A stretch of 5,343 nucleotides of DNA from Thiohalomonas sp. (GTDB taxonomy: Bacteria > Pseudomonadota > Gammaproteobacteria > GRL18), in the NCBI GenBank assembly GCA_023864145.1, contig JAIVER010000120.1:1-5343 (forward strand), written 5' to 3'. Positions 1-5,343 of this stretch are shown in pieces. A model generated the notes under the pieces. That model ran no database searches, was not told the DNA's origin, and worked only from the letters and a program-made list of their open reading frames with translations. Within the stretch, counting starts at the first letter, position 1. Each line of letters opens with the position of its first letter. The translations under genes were made by a program, and so were the position numbers.

Positions 1-342
1 GCTTATTATGCCTAGAAAAAACGACCAGGTCAGCTGATCAGTGCAGAAATGCTGCACCTGTATCGTCGTATGAAAGAGCTGTTTAAGCAAAATCGAAATA
101 GCTTAGGTAGCCGTAAATGATGAAAAAATTACGTAAAGAAGGCTTTCAAATTGGTCGTTACAAAATACGCAACCTTATGAAAAAATTGAAATTAAAAGTC
201 ACTCAACGCATTGCATACAAAGTAACCACTAAAAGAAATCATAAATGATGAGGTAGCGGATAATTTGCTTAATTAGAACTTCGATCCTGTTGCGCCTAAT
301 CATATTTAGGCCGGAGATATTACCTACTTAAAAACAGGTTGG
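1..342 (+). pseudogene. IS3-family transposase (orfB) remnant, 5' cut by the window edge and 3' truncated
   Basis: This is a decayed piece of an IS3-family orfB, the DDE integrase part of the transposase. Three segments join into one protein. Positions 1-117 read AYYA*KKRPGQLISAE then LYRRMKELFKQNRNSLGSRK. Positions 117-245 read MMKKLRKEGFQIGRYKIRNL and continue to KVTTKRNHK. Positions 247-342 read DEVADNLLN*NFDPVAPNHI and then *AGDITYLKTGW. This order (HTH_21-like region, then the start of the rve core) is typical of the family. The Asp at 316-318 in AGDITY should be the first catalytic residue of the DDE triad; the other two are absent. A one-base loss near 115-117 and an extra T at 246 shift and then restore the frame. 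The stops at 13-15 and 307-309 stand where the family usually has Trp, and 274-276 where it usually has Gln, so all three fit single-base nonsense changes. It cannot encode a working transposase. Confidence 0.85.
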
Positions 343-356
343 ACTTGACCAGTACA
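343..356. other. Junction scar between two transposase remnants
   Basis: IS3-like protein similarity stops at the Trp codon at 340-342, and IS1380-like similarity on the opposite strand stops at the Arg codon at 357-359. The roughly 14 bases between them match neither family by eye. I see no direct repeat or inverted repeat end here, so it looks like a deletion or recombination scar rather than an insertion-sequence terminus. The exact edges are uncertain by several bases. Confidence 0.5.
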
Positions 357-575
357 CCTGCCGGGCTTTTGTGGATTGTAACCTTTTTTTGCCCCTTCCT
401 GATGTCCATATAATTGTTTGACGGTGACATCGACATCTAAAATCCAAGGCGCGGTTAATAAGGGAGCATAGCATGATTGTAAATGTGTTTGTAGCCATTC
501 GATGCCTGCCTTCTCTTCAATTTTATTGAAACCCAGACGAGCAGAATCATCACTGATCATTTTGGTCATGCCTAA
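357..575 (-). pseudogene. IS1380-type transposase, internal fragment
   Basis: The minus strand has an open stretch whose protein contains ILGMTKMISDDSARLGFNK, then PWILDVDVTVKQLYGHQEGA and GYNPQKPGR. The pattern ILDxDxTVKxLYGxQEGA...GYNPxKPGR is what I recognise from IS1380-type DDE transposases, where the Asp pair (codons at 435-437 and 429-431) lies around the first catalytic Asp. The usual continuation after KPGR (Pro-Ser-His) is missing: similarity ends at 357, where the sequence changes to the scar next to the IS3 remnant. The N-terminal part is also missing, because similarity stops at 575, exactly where the palindromic element begins. The frame has no internal stops, so this piece looks younger than the IS3 remnant. 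The TTG at 582-584 that would open the frame lies in the palindrome and is not a real start. The fragment is about 73 residues, far below a full transposase, and is not functional. The family name is recalled from motifs and not searched. Confidence 0.72.
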
Positions 576-690
576 TATACCCAATCAACTTGAAAATGCA
601 GGATCGAACACTTGGAAATTATCATTAGATTCTCGAATTAATGACAATTTCCAAGTGTTCGATCCTGCATTTTCAAGTTGATTGGGTATA
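576..690. mobile_element. Palindromic MITE-like element with 45-bp perfect inverted arms
   Basis: Positions 576-620 and 646-690 are exact reverse complements over 45 bases. The symmetry continues inward after one mismatch (A621/C645) with six more pairs (622-627 with 639-644), leaving a centre of about 11 bases (628-638). Both outer ends read TATACCCA in mirror orientation. The terminal TA at 576-577 and 689-690 could be a target-site duplication of the TA type made by IS630/Tc1-mariner transposases, but a fully symmetric end makes this undecidable from one copy. The element carries no gene. It separates the IS1380 fragment from the M23 peptidase remnant, and both homologies stop exactly at its edges. 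It may be a non-autonomous element moved by a transposase encoded elsewhere, or two insertion-sequence ends left abutting after internal loss. If transcribed, it would fold into a very stable hairpin. Confidence 0.75.
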
Positions 691-801
691 GCCAGTATGG
701 GGTCAACGGGGCGTTCAACTGGTCCGCATGTTCATTATGAAGTATTGCGTAATGGTCGGCAGGTTAATCCACAAAAATACATAATAACTGCACAGAAGTA
801 G
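691..801 (+). pseudogene. M23 (LytM/peptidase M23) family metallopeptidase, C-terminal remnant
   Basis: The frame reads [20 protein letters not shown] and continues [16 protein letters not shown] before TAG at 799-801. The [16 protein letters not shown] stretch is the C-terminal signature of M23 peptidases. Its HxH (His codons at 727-729 and 733-735) supplies a zinc ligand and a catalytic His in enzymes that cut peptidoglycan cross-bridges in the periplasm. Only about 36 codons remain. Going upstream, the frame enters the palindromic element and meets a TGA at 679-681, so the first zinc ligands, the signal or membrane segment and the rest of the protein are missing. M23 peptidase genes often sit just upstream of secA in gammaproteobacteria, so this is probably the native gene destroyed by the element rather than imported debris. 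It has no plausible start and is unlikely to be translated. Confidence 0.82.
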
Positions 802-843
802 TCTCTGTTTATTATCCCCCTTTAATTCAATAGCATTCGGCGC

Positions 844-907
844 TAAGCGTTAAGAAAAAATCAACGGTAATTTTGATAAACTTTTTTTTATCTTTTCTGA
901 ACGCTTA
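844..907. repeat. Long imperfect inverted repeat downstream of the M23 remnant
   Basis: Positions 844-864 pair with 887-907 at 18 of 21 positions. The outer eight pairs are perfect (TAAGCGTT with AACGCTTA), followed by a six-pair block (AGAAAA with TTTTCT) and shorter blocks around single mismatches. The loop is about 22 bases. The right arm begins inside a run of eight T at 882-889. It could act as a transcription terminator for the M23 gene, 43 bases past its stop, but the T run lies within the hairpin rather than after it, which is not the classical arrangement. A decayed MITE-like element is the other reading. Confidence 0.5.
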
Positions 908-1008
908 AATTCCTCTTTAGTGTTTTCAGTGTAAATTTCCTAAATTCCAATGATTCTGATTTTTTATCCTAAATTTACTTAATTTAGCATTATTAATTAA
1001 TAGGTTTG

Positions 1009-1017
1009 TGCTATGCT
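1009..1017 (+). promoter_or_regulatory. Candidate extended -10 promoter for secA
   Basis: TGC followed by TATGCT matches the extended -10 pattern TGnTATnnT of sigma-70 type promoters, and lies about 95 bases before the secA start. No good -35 box stands at 16-18 bases upstream, as an extended -10 can tolerate. The next bases are GACGGG, a G-rich stretch in otherwise AT-rich DNA, where the discriminator and start of transcription would be. The expected transcript would begin near 1023-1026. This is a motif match only. Confidence 0.4.
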
Positions 1018-1112
1018 GACGGGTTCTGATATTTAGAATATTATTCACTTTTACTGACTATTTATCACTTTTTATTTAACCTCTTATTTAGAGTCAGACA
1101 CTTACAAAAATT

Positions 1113-3851
1113 ATGGTTGCAAAATTATTCAGGAAAATTTTCGGGAGTCGAAACGACCGGGAAATAAAGCGTTATTTTAAAACAGTAGCGAATATCAATA
1201 CTCTCGAAGGTGTATTGCAAGAGTTGACTGATCAGGAAATTCAGTCCAAAACCGATGAACTTAAGCAACAAGTGAAAGATGGAAAAACTCTGGAAGCCAT
1301 CTTACCAGAAGCCTTTGCCAGCGTCCGGGAAGCCAGTCGTAGAGTGATGGGCATGCGTCATTTTGATGTTCAGCTTGTTGGTGCAATGGTGCTGAATGAA
1401 GGCAAAATTGCTGAAATGCGTACCGGTGAAGGTAAAACTCTAATGGCGACATTAGCTGTTTACCTTAATGCTTTGAGTGGTGACGGTGTTCATGTTGTTA
1501 CGGTCAATGACTACCTGGCAGAGCGTGATGCTAAGTGGATGGGCAAATTATACAATTTCCTTGGCATCTCTGTGGGAGTTATTTTATCTGGTCAGGATTC
1601 CGAGCAAAAGCGTCAGGCTTATGCGGCCGATATTATCTATGGTACGAATAATGAGTTTGGCTTTGATTATCTGCGCGATAATATGGCTTTTGCGACTGAA
1701 GATAAAGTTCAGAGAGGTCTTAATTTTGCTATCGTTGATGAAGTTGACTCAATTTTAATTGATGAAGCCCGAACGCCATTAATTATTTCCGGACCGGCTG
1801 AAGACAACTCAGATATTTATCAACGAGTTAACGCACTGATTCCTAAGTTAGTACAGCAGGAAGCCGTGCTTGAGTCTTTAGAAGAGGTTGAAGAGCCCGC
1901 TGGCGATTATACGGTTAATGAAAAGGATAAACAGGTTTTATTATCCAATGAAGGTCATCAGCATGTAGAAGAACTACTGCTTGAAGAAGGACTTATTCAG
2001 GAAAATGAAAGCCTTTATGATCCTGCTAATATTATATTAATGCACCACATCAATGCCGGCTTAAGAGCTCATTGTCTGTTTACTAAAAATGTTGACTATA
2101 TTGTCAGTAATGGCGAAGTGGTTATTGTTGATGAGTTTACTGGCCGTACCATGCCGGGGCGACGCTGGTCAGATGGTTTGCATCAGGCCGTTGAAGCCAA
2201 AGAAGGTGTTGCCATTCAAGTCGAAAATCAGACTCTGGCATCAATCACCTTCCAGAATTTATTCCGCCTGTATAAAAAATTATCAGGAATGACCGGGACG
2301 GCAGATACGGAAGCCTTTGAATTTCAAGAAATTTATAGCCTTGAAGTGATCGTTTTACCGACTAATAATCCCATGGTACGCAAGGATCATGGTGACTTGA
2401 TTTTCCTTACCCAGGAAGAAAAATTTGATGCCATTATCGAAGATATTAAAGAATGTCAGGGTAGAGGACAGCCGGCACTCGTTGGTACAGCCTCAATTGA
2501 AGTATCAGAACTATTATCAAATGCCTTAAATAAGGCAGGCATCCAGCATGAAGTGCTCAATGCCAAACAGCACGCCCGTGAAGCCGATATTATTGCTCAG
2601 GCTGGATCTGCCGGAGTTATTACTATTGCGACCAATATGGCTGGTCGTGGTACCGATATTGTATTAGGTGGTAATATTGATGCTGCCATAGCAAAACTGG
2701 ATAAGCCGGATGATGCCACAGTGCAGCAAATGCGCAGTGACTGGAAAAATCTGCATGAACAGGTGTTAAATAATGGTGGTTTACATATTATTGGTACTGA
2801 GAGGCATGAATCTCGTCGTATTGACAACCAGTTACGAGGCCGTTCCGGTCGTCAGGGCGATCCGGGATCATCGCGTTTCTATTTGTCATTGGATGATAAT
2901 CTGATGAGAATTTTTGCTTCAGACAAAATGGCCGGTTTAATGCGTAAACTGGGTATGGAAAAAGGTGAAGCCATTGAACACAAATGGGTGTCTCGTTCCA
3001 TTGAAAATGCACAACGTAAGGTAGAAGGGCACAACTTTGATATTCGTAAGCAATTACTTGAATATGATGATGTGGCTAATGATCAGCGTAAAGTCATTTA
3101 TGACCAGCGCAGTGACTTGATGTCCGCTGAAGATATTTCTGATTTGATTGTTGATATCCGTGCTGATGTGGTTGAGGAATTTATTAGTAATTATATTCCA
3201 CCAGAAAGTATTGAAGAACAATGGGATGTACAGGGACTTGAAGAAGCACTTAAAAATGAGTTTTTCATGGAGCTGCCCATTGCAGGCTGGTTAGCAGAAG
3301 ATGATGATCTGCATGAAGAGGCGCTAAGAGAAAAAATGCTTCAGAAAATGGTTAATTCCATGGCACAAAAAGAAGAGCTTATTGGTGCTGAAATGATGCG
3401 CCGTGTTGAAAAAGGTGTTATGCTGGAAGTGCTTGATAGTCTTTGGAAAGAACATCTTTCTGCAATGGATTATTTACGCAAGGGCATTGGCCTGCGTGGT
3501 TATGCACAAAAGAATCCTAACCAGGAATACAAGCGTGAGTCATTTGAATTATTTACCGATTTATTGGAACGAGTTAAATTTGATGTTATTGCGCGATTAA
3601 GCATTATGCAAATTCGTGAACAGCCTGATTTAAGTGAATTTGAAAATCATGAACAGCCAGAGATGGAATATCAGCATGATGATGTGAATTCATTAGGTGA
3701 TGACGGCTCTGACTCTTATTCACAAGACAAGTCTGAAGCAGATGACAAGACCCAGCCTTTCGTTCGTGAGGGGCAAAAAATAGGTCGAAATCAACCTTGT
3801 CCTTGTGGATCGGGCAAGAAATATAAGCAGTGTTGTGGAAAATTAAGTTAA
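1113..3851 (+). CDS. secA: Protein translocase subunit SecA (preprotein export ATPase)
   Basis: SecA is the cytosolic ATPase that binds secretory preproteins and drives them through the SecYEG channel. The protein has 912 residues, close to the 901 of E. coli, and starts [20 protein letters not shown], as the family does. An in-frame stop at 1089-1091 and no earlier start codon fix the ATG at 1113. Nucleotide-binding domain 1 has Walker A MRTGEGKT (102-109, Lys108) and the DEVD box (209-212), followed by [13 protein letters not shown]. The preprotein-binding region follows, then [20 protein letters not shown]. Nucleotide-binding domain 2 has [14 protein letters not shown] and the arginine-rich [20 protein letters not shown]. 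The C-terminal half has the helical scaffold and wing regions. An acidic, poorly conserved linker precedes the zinc tail [17 protein letters not shown]. The zinc ligands would be Cys896, Cys898, Cys907 and Cys908; E. coli has His at the last position. This tail binds SecB and phospholipids in the family. There is no strong Shine-Dalgarno: the nearest purine patch, AGAG at 1090-1093, is about 20 bases before the start. The gene is intact. Confidence 0.99.
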   Translation: MVAKLFRKIFGSRNDREIKRYFKTVANINTLEGVLQELTDQEIQSKTDELKQQVKDGKTLEAILPEAFASVREASRRVMGMRHFDVQLVGAMVLNEGKIAEMRTGEGKTLMATLAVYLNALSGDGVHVVTVNDYLAERDAKWMGKLYNFLGISVGVILSGQDSEQKRQAYAADIIYGTNNEFGFDYLRDNMAFATEDKVQRGLNFAIVDEVDSILIDEARTPLIISGPAEDNSDIYQRVNALIPKLVQQEAVLESLEEVEEPAGDYTVNEKDKQVLLSNEGHQHVEELLLEEGLIQENESLYDPANIILMHHINAGLRAHCLFTKNVDYIVSNGEVVIVDEFTGRTMPGRRWSDGLHQAVEAKEGVAIQVENQTLASITFQNLFRLYKKLSGMTGTADTEAFEFQEIYSLEVIVLPTNNPMVRKDHGDLIFLTQEEKFDAIIEDIKECQGRGQPALVGTASIEVSELLSNALNKAGIQHEVLNAKQHAREADIIAQAGSAGVITIATNMAGRGTDIVLGGNIDAAIAKLDKPDDATVQQMRSDWKNLHEQVLNNGGLHIIGTERHESRRIDNQLRGRSGRQGDPGSSRFYLSLDDNLMRIFASDKMAGLMRKLGMEKGEAIEHKWVSRSIENAQRKVEGHNFDIRKQLLEYDDVANDQRKVIYDQRSDLMSAEDISDLIVDIRADVVEEFISNYIPPESIEEQWDVQGLEEALKNEFFMELPIAGWLAEDDDLHEEALREKMLQKMVNSMAQKEELIGAEMMRRVEKGVMLEVLDSLWKEHLSAMDYLRKGIGLRGYAQKNPNQEYKRESFELFTDLLERVKFDVIARLSIMQIREQPDLSEFENHEQPEMEYQHDDVNSLGDDGSDSYSQDKSEADDKTQPFVREGQKIGRNQPCPCGSGKKYKQCCGKLS

Positions 3852-3875
3852 TTTTTTCTTGTTTATATTGAATAC

Positions 3876-3905
3876 AAAATGCCCAGATTTGTGGGCATTT
3901 TTATT
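3876..3905 (+). terminator. Rho-independent terminator of secA
   Basis: AAAATGCCCA (3876-3885) pairs perfectly with TGGGCATTTT (3892-3901) around a six-base loop, and the T-rich TTTTTATTT run overlaps the end of the stem. It begins 24 bases after the secA stop, which is an ordinary intrinsic terminator position. It suggests that argJ is not mainly transcribed from the secA promoter, although read-through is possible. The A-rich upstream arm gives some potential to terminate from the other strand too, but no gene there needs it. Confidence 0.85.
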
Positions 3906-3932
3906 TAAAAGTGCTTCAAAATAGAGGTCTGA

Positions 3933-3999
3933 GGGCAGACACATAGGTCTGCCCTACGAATATGCGCTACAATGTAGGGGCGAACCTATGTGTTCGCTC
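3933..3999. repeat. Pair of inverted hairpin repeat units between secA and argJ
   Basis: The left unit has stem GGGCAGAC (3933-3940) and GTCTGCCC (3947-3954) around ACATAG. The right unit has stem GCGAAC (3980-3985) and GTTCGC (3992-3997) around CTATGT. The right unit is the left unit turned around: ACACATAGGT (3939-3948) and ACCTATGTGT (3984-3993) are exact reverse complements, and CCCTAC (3952-3957) mirrors GTAGGG (3974-3979). The whole could fold as two hairpins or one long one with a 16-base centre. It resembles the dispersed GTAGGGGCGA-type palindromic repeats seen between genes in many bacteria. The right end overlaps the region just before argJ, so it may lie in the argJ leader. Confidence 0.75.
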
Positions 4000-4019
4000 T
4001 TTTACTGCTTAGAGTAAAA

Positions 4020-4023
4020 AAGG
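4020..4023 (+). promoter_or_regulatory. Shine-Dalgarno that fixes the argJ start
   Basis: AAGG lies eight bases before the ATG at 4032. This supports that start over the in-frame GTG at 3990, which sits inside the hairpin repeat and has no ribosome binding site of its own. Confidence 0.65.
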
Positions 4024-4031
4024 CTAAAAAA

Positions 4032-5249
4032 ATGACAATAAAAATTAATCTCCCTGAAATGCATTCGGTTTCAGGTTTTAAACTGGGTACTGCCTGTGCT
4101 GGTATTAAAGTTGCTGATCGTAAAGATGTTGTCATTATGTCATTTTCTGCTTCAGGCAGTGTTGCCGGTGTTTTTACCCAAAATGCATTTTGTGCTGCAC
4201 CGGTTTATATTGCAAAAGCACATTTACAGGAAGGTCGGGTACAGTATTTTGTGACTAATACCGGTAACGCCAATGCCGGAACGGGTGAGCAGGGTATGGC
4301 TGATGCCCTTAAGACATGTGAACAGCTTGCTAATATGACAGGCACTGGACAGAATAGCATTTTACCTTTTTCAACTGGTGTTATTGGTGAAACTTTACCC
4401 GTTAATAAAATTATTAAGGCATTGCCTGATGCTTTGAATGATTTATCTGAGCAAGGCTGGCAAGATGCTGCGCAAGGTATTTTGACGACCGATACCTGTA
4501 CTAAAGGAGCTTCCACTCAAGTAAGCATTGCTGGTGAATTAGTGACGATTACCGGTATTTCTAAAGGTTCAGGCATGATCCGTCCTGATATGGCAACTAT
4601 GTTAGCTTATGTTGCTACGGATGCCGGTATTGAGGAAAAACTTCTGCAGAAAATGTTGAAGTATGCTGCCGATCATTCATTTAATCGGATCACAGTCGAT
4701 GGTGATACCTCAACCAATGATTCTTGTATGCTGGTTGCTACAGGTGAATCAATGGCACCCCGGATTGCTGATGAAGATCATTCTGAGTATCAGACATTGT
4801 TAACTGCTGTGACTGAGGTATTAGAGCAATTAGCAAAAGCGATTGTGCTCGATGGCGAAGGGGCAACCAAATTAATTAACATCAAAGTAAAAGCCGGTAA
4901 AACAGAACAGGAATGTCAGGATGTTGCCTATACTATTGCTCATTCACCCTTAGTAAAAACGGCATTTTTTGCCAGTGATCCCAACTGGGGAAGGATTTTA
5001 GCCGCTGTAGGTCGTTCGGGTATTAATGACTTTGATATTAATGCTCTGGAAATCTATCTTGATGATGTCTGTCTTGTGGGTCAGGGAGGGCGGGCAGATG
5101 ACTATACTGAGGAGCGTGGTCAGACGATAATGCATCAAGATGAAATTACAGTGACAGTGGATTTGCAAAGAGGAAAGGCAGAGACTCAAATATGGACCTG
5201 TGATCTTTCTTATGACTATGTGAAAATTAATGCCGAATATAGAACCTGA
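4032..5249 (+). CDS. argJ: Glutamate N-acetyltransferase / ornithine acetyltransferase ArgJ
   Basis: ArgJ moves the acetyl group from N2-acetylornithine to glutamate, giving ornithine and recycling N-acetylglutamate in the cyclic arginine pathway. Some family members also make N-acetylglutamate from acetyl-CoA; the sequence alone does not show whether this one does. The 405-residue product starts MTIKINLPEMHSVSGFKLGT, the usual family start. STGVIGE holds the Thr-Gly pair (Thr115, Gly116) expected to form the oxyanion hole. The precursor should cut itself in KGSGMIRPDMATMLAYV between Ala188 and Thr189, so that Thr189 becomes the N-terminal nucleophile of the beta chain. DGDTSTNDS, DPNWGRILAAVGRSG and the C-terminal DLSYDYVKINAEYRT are also family hallmarks. 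The length is normal and the gene is intact. It lies 180 bases after secA beyond a terminator, so it likely has its own promoter, which I could not identify. The probable edge of another mobile element starts six bases after its stop. Confidence 0.98.
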   Translation: MTIKINLPEMHSVSGFKLGTACAGIKVADRKDVVIMSFSASGSVAGVFTQNAFCAAPVYIAKAHLQEGRVQYFVTNTGNANAGTGEQGMADALKTCEQLANMTGTGQNSILPFSTGVIGETLPVNKIIKALPDALNDLSEQGWQDAAQGILTTDTCTKGASTQVSIAGELVTITGISKGSGMIRPDMATMLAYVATDAGIEEKLLQKMLKYAADHSFNRITVDGDTSTNDSCMLVATGESMAPRIADEDHSEYQTLLTAVTEVLEQLAKAIVLDGEGATKLINIKVKAGKTEQECQDVAYTIAHSPLVKTAFFASDPNWGRILAAVGRSGINDFDINALEIYLDDVCLVGQGGRADDYTEERGQTIMHQDEITVTVDLQRGKAETQIWTCDLSYDYVKINAEYRT

Positions 5250-5255
5250 TAGTAC

Positions 5256-5343
5256 TATACCCATGATCTATGAAAATGCTTGATTTTCATAGAGAAGAAG
5301 ATCAAAATTATCCAATGACGCAAATTACTCTCACAGCCCATGA
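5256..5343 (+). mobile_element. Probable left end of an insertion sequence, possibly IS630-type (partial)
   Basis: The segment opens with TATACCCA (5256-5263) and has TGAAAATGC at 5271-5279. The palindromic element at 576 has the same two blocks at the same distance (576-583 and 591-599), giving 17 of 24 identical positions without gaps, while the seven bases between differ completely. Just inside is an 11-bp perfect hairpin (5267-5277 with 5283-5293, loop GCTTG). An open frame begins 59 bases from the edge, a spacing typical between an insertion-sequence end and its transposase start. The terminal TA would fit a TA target duplication as in IS630 elements. The other end is outside the window, so this remains an inference. 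Confidence 0.45.
5315..5343 (+). CDS. Start of an unidentified open frame, possibly an IS630-type transposase (partial)
   Basis: From ATG 5315 the frame reads MTQITLTAH and continues past the window edge. Nine residues are too few to identify a gene. The short ITLTAxE-like beginning is reminiscent of the first strand and helix of the helix-turn-helix region of IS630-type transposases, which often start with I-x-L-T and an acidic residue soon after. Its position just inside a probable insertion-sequence end supports that reading. A purine-rich AGAGAAGAAG at 5291-5300 lies about 14 bases upstream, which is far for a ribosome binding site. It could equally be a short chance frame. Confidence 0.3.

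Larger units (their letters stand above)
802..1112. other. AT-rich intergenic region upstream of secA
   Basis: This 311-base stretch has no convincing coding sequence on either strand. It contains a long imperfect inverted repeat (844-907), a candidate extended -10 promoter (1009-1017) and the secA leader. I looked for a secM-like upstream peptide, as found before secA in enterobacteria, and see none; the only short frame of note starts at ATG 1013 and stops after seven codons. Confidence 0.7.

Noticed and set aside
1054..1097. A secA leader hairpin, CTGACT pairing with AGTCAG
   Set aside because: It has only six pairs across a 32-base loop, which is expected by chance in a region this long.
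1113..3851. SecA tail with CysCys instead of the E. coli CysHis as a functional defect
   Set aside because: Cys and His are both good zinc ligands, and the Cys form is common in SEC-C motifs, so this is ordinary variation.
3990..4031. An N-terminal extension of ArgJ starting at GTG 3990
   Set aside because: The GTG lies inside a hairpin repeat with no ribosome binding site, and the added residues do not look like the family. ATG 4032 has AAGG eight bases upstream and gives the usual ArgJ start.
4205..4516. A 103-codon minus-strand open frame inside argJ
   Set aside because: It lies fully within a strongly conserved gene on the other strand, its product resembles nothing I know, and no ribosome binding site is evident. 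Other overlapping frames in secA and argJ were dismissed for the same reason.
5267..5293. Intrinsic terminator for argJ
   Set aside because: The stem is perfect over 11 pairs but A/T-rich, and is followed by purines rather than a T run on the plus strand. It also lies inside the probable insertion-sequence end.
1..5343. CRISPR arrays, tRNA or rRNA genes, toxin-antitoxin or defence genes
   Set aside because: No regularly spaced repeats, no RNA-gene signatures and no matching reading frames were seen on either strand.

Overview
The window looks like a chromosomal piece of an AT-leaning gammaproteobacterium that carries many insertion sequences. The evidence is a SecA whose motor motifs fall at the same residue numbers as in Escherichia coli, followed by argJ and preceded by the end of an M23 (LytM-type) peptidase gene. 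From general knowledge, M23 peptidase - secA - argJ is a familiar neighbourhood in many gammaproteobacteria. I cannot place the organism more finely with confidence; a host rich in insertion sequences, such as a methanotroph or sulfur-oxidiser relative, is only a guess.

Layout. Positions 1-801 are a graveyard of mobile elements. They hold a decayed IS3-family orfB (1-342, plus strand, with three in-frame stops and two frameshifts), a short scar, an internal piece of an IS1380-type transposase (357-575, minus strand), a 115-bp near-perfect palindrome with 45-bp exact terminal arms (576-690), and the last 36 codons of the M23 peptidase gene (691-801), which the palindrome cuts off exactly at its edge. 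Positions 802-1112 are non-coding: a long imperfect inverted repeat and a likely extended -10 promoter for secA. secA (1113-3851) encodes a full-length 912-residue preprotein translocase ATPase and ends at a strong intrinsic terminator (3876-3905). The secA-argJ gap also contains a pair of inverted, hairpin-forming repeat units (3933-3999) whose stems differ by compensating changes. argJ (4032-5249) encodes a complete ornithine acetyltransferase. Six bases after its stop another element seems to begin (5256 onward). Its end shares two sequence blocks, at the same spacing, with the palindrome at 576, and a new open reading frame starts at 5315 and runs off the window.

Function. The two intact genes are housekeeping genes with unrelated roles: protein export (SecA) and arginine biosynthesis (ArgJ). 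The terminator and repeats between them suggest separate transcription units. I found no new defence, toxin or biosynthetic system. What deserves attention is the mobile-element structure on both sides of secA-argJ: a palindromic MITE-like element that has destroyed the M23 gene, and a probable relative, perhaps IS630-type, abutting argJ.
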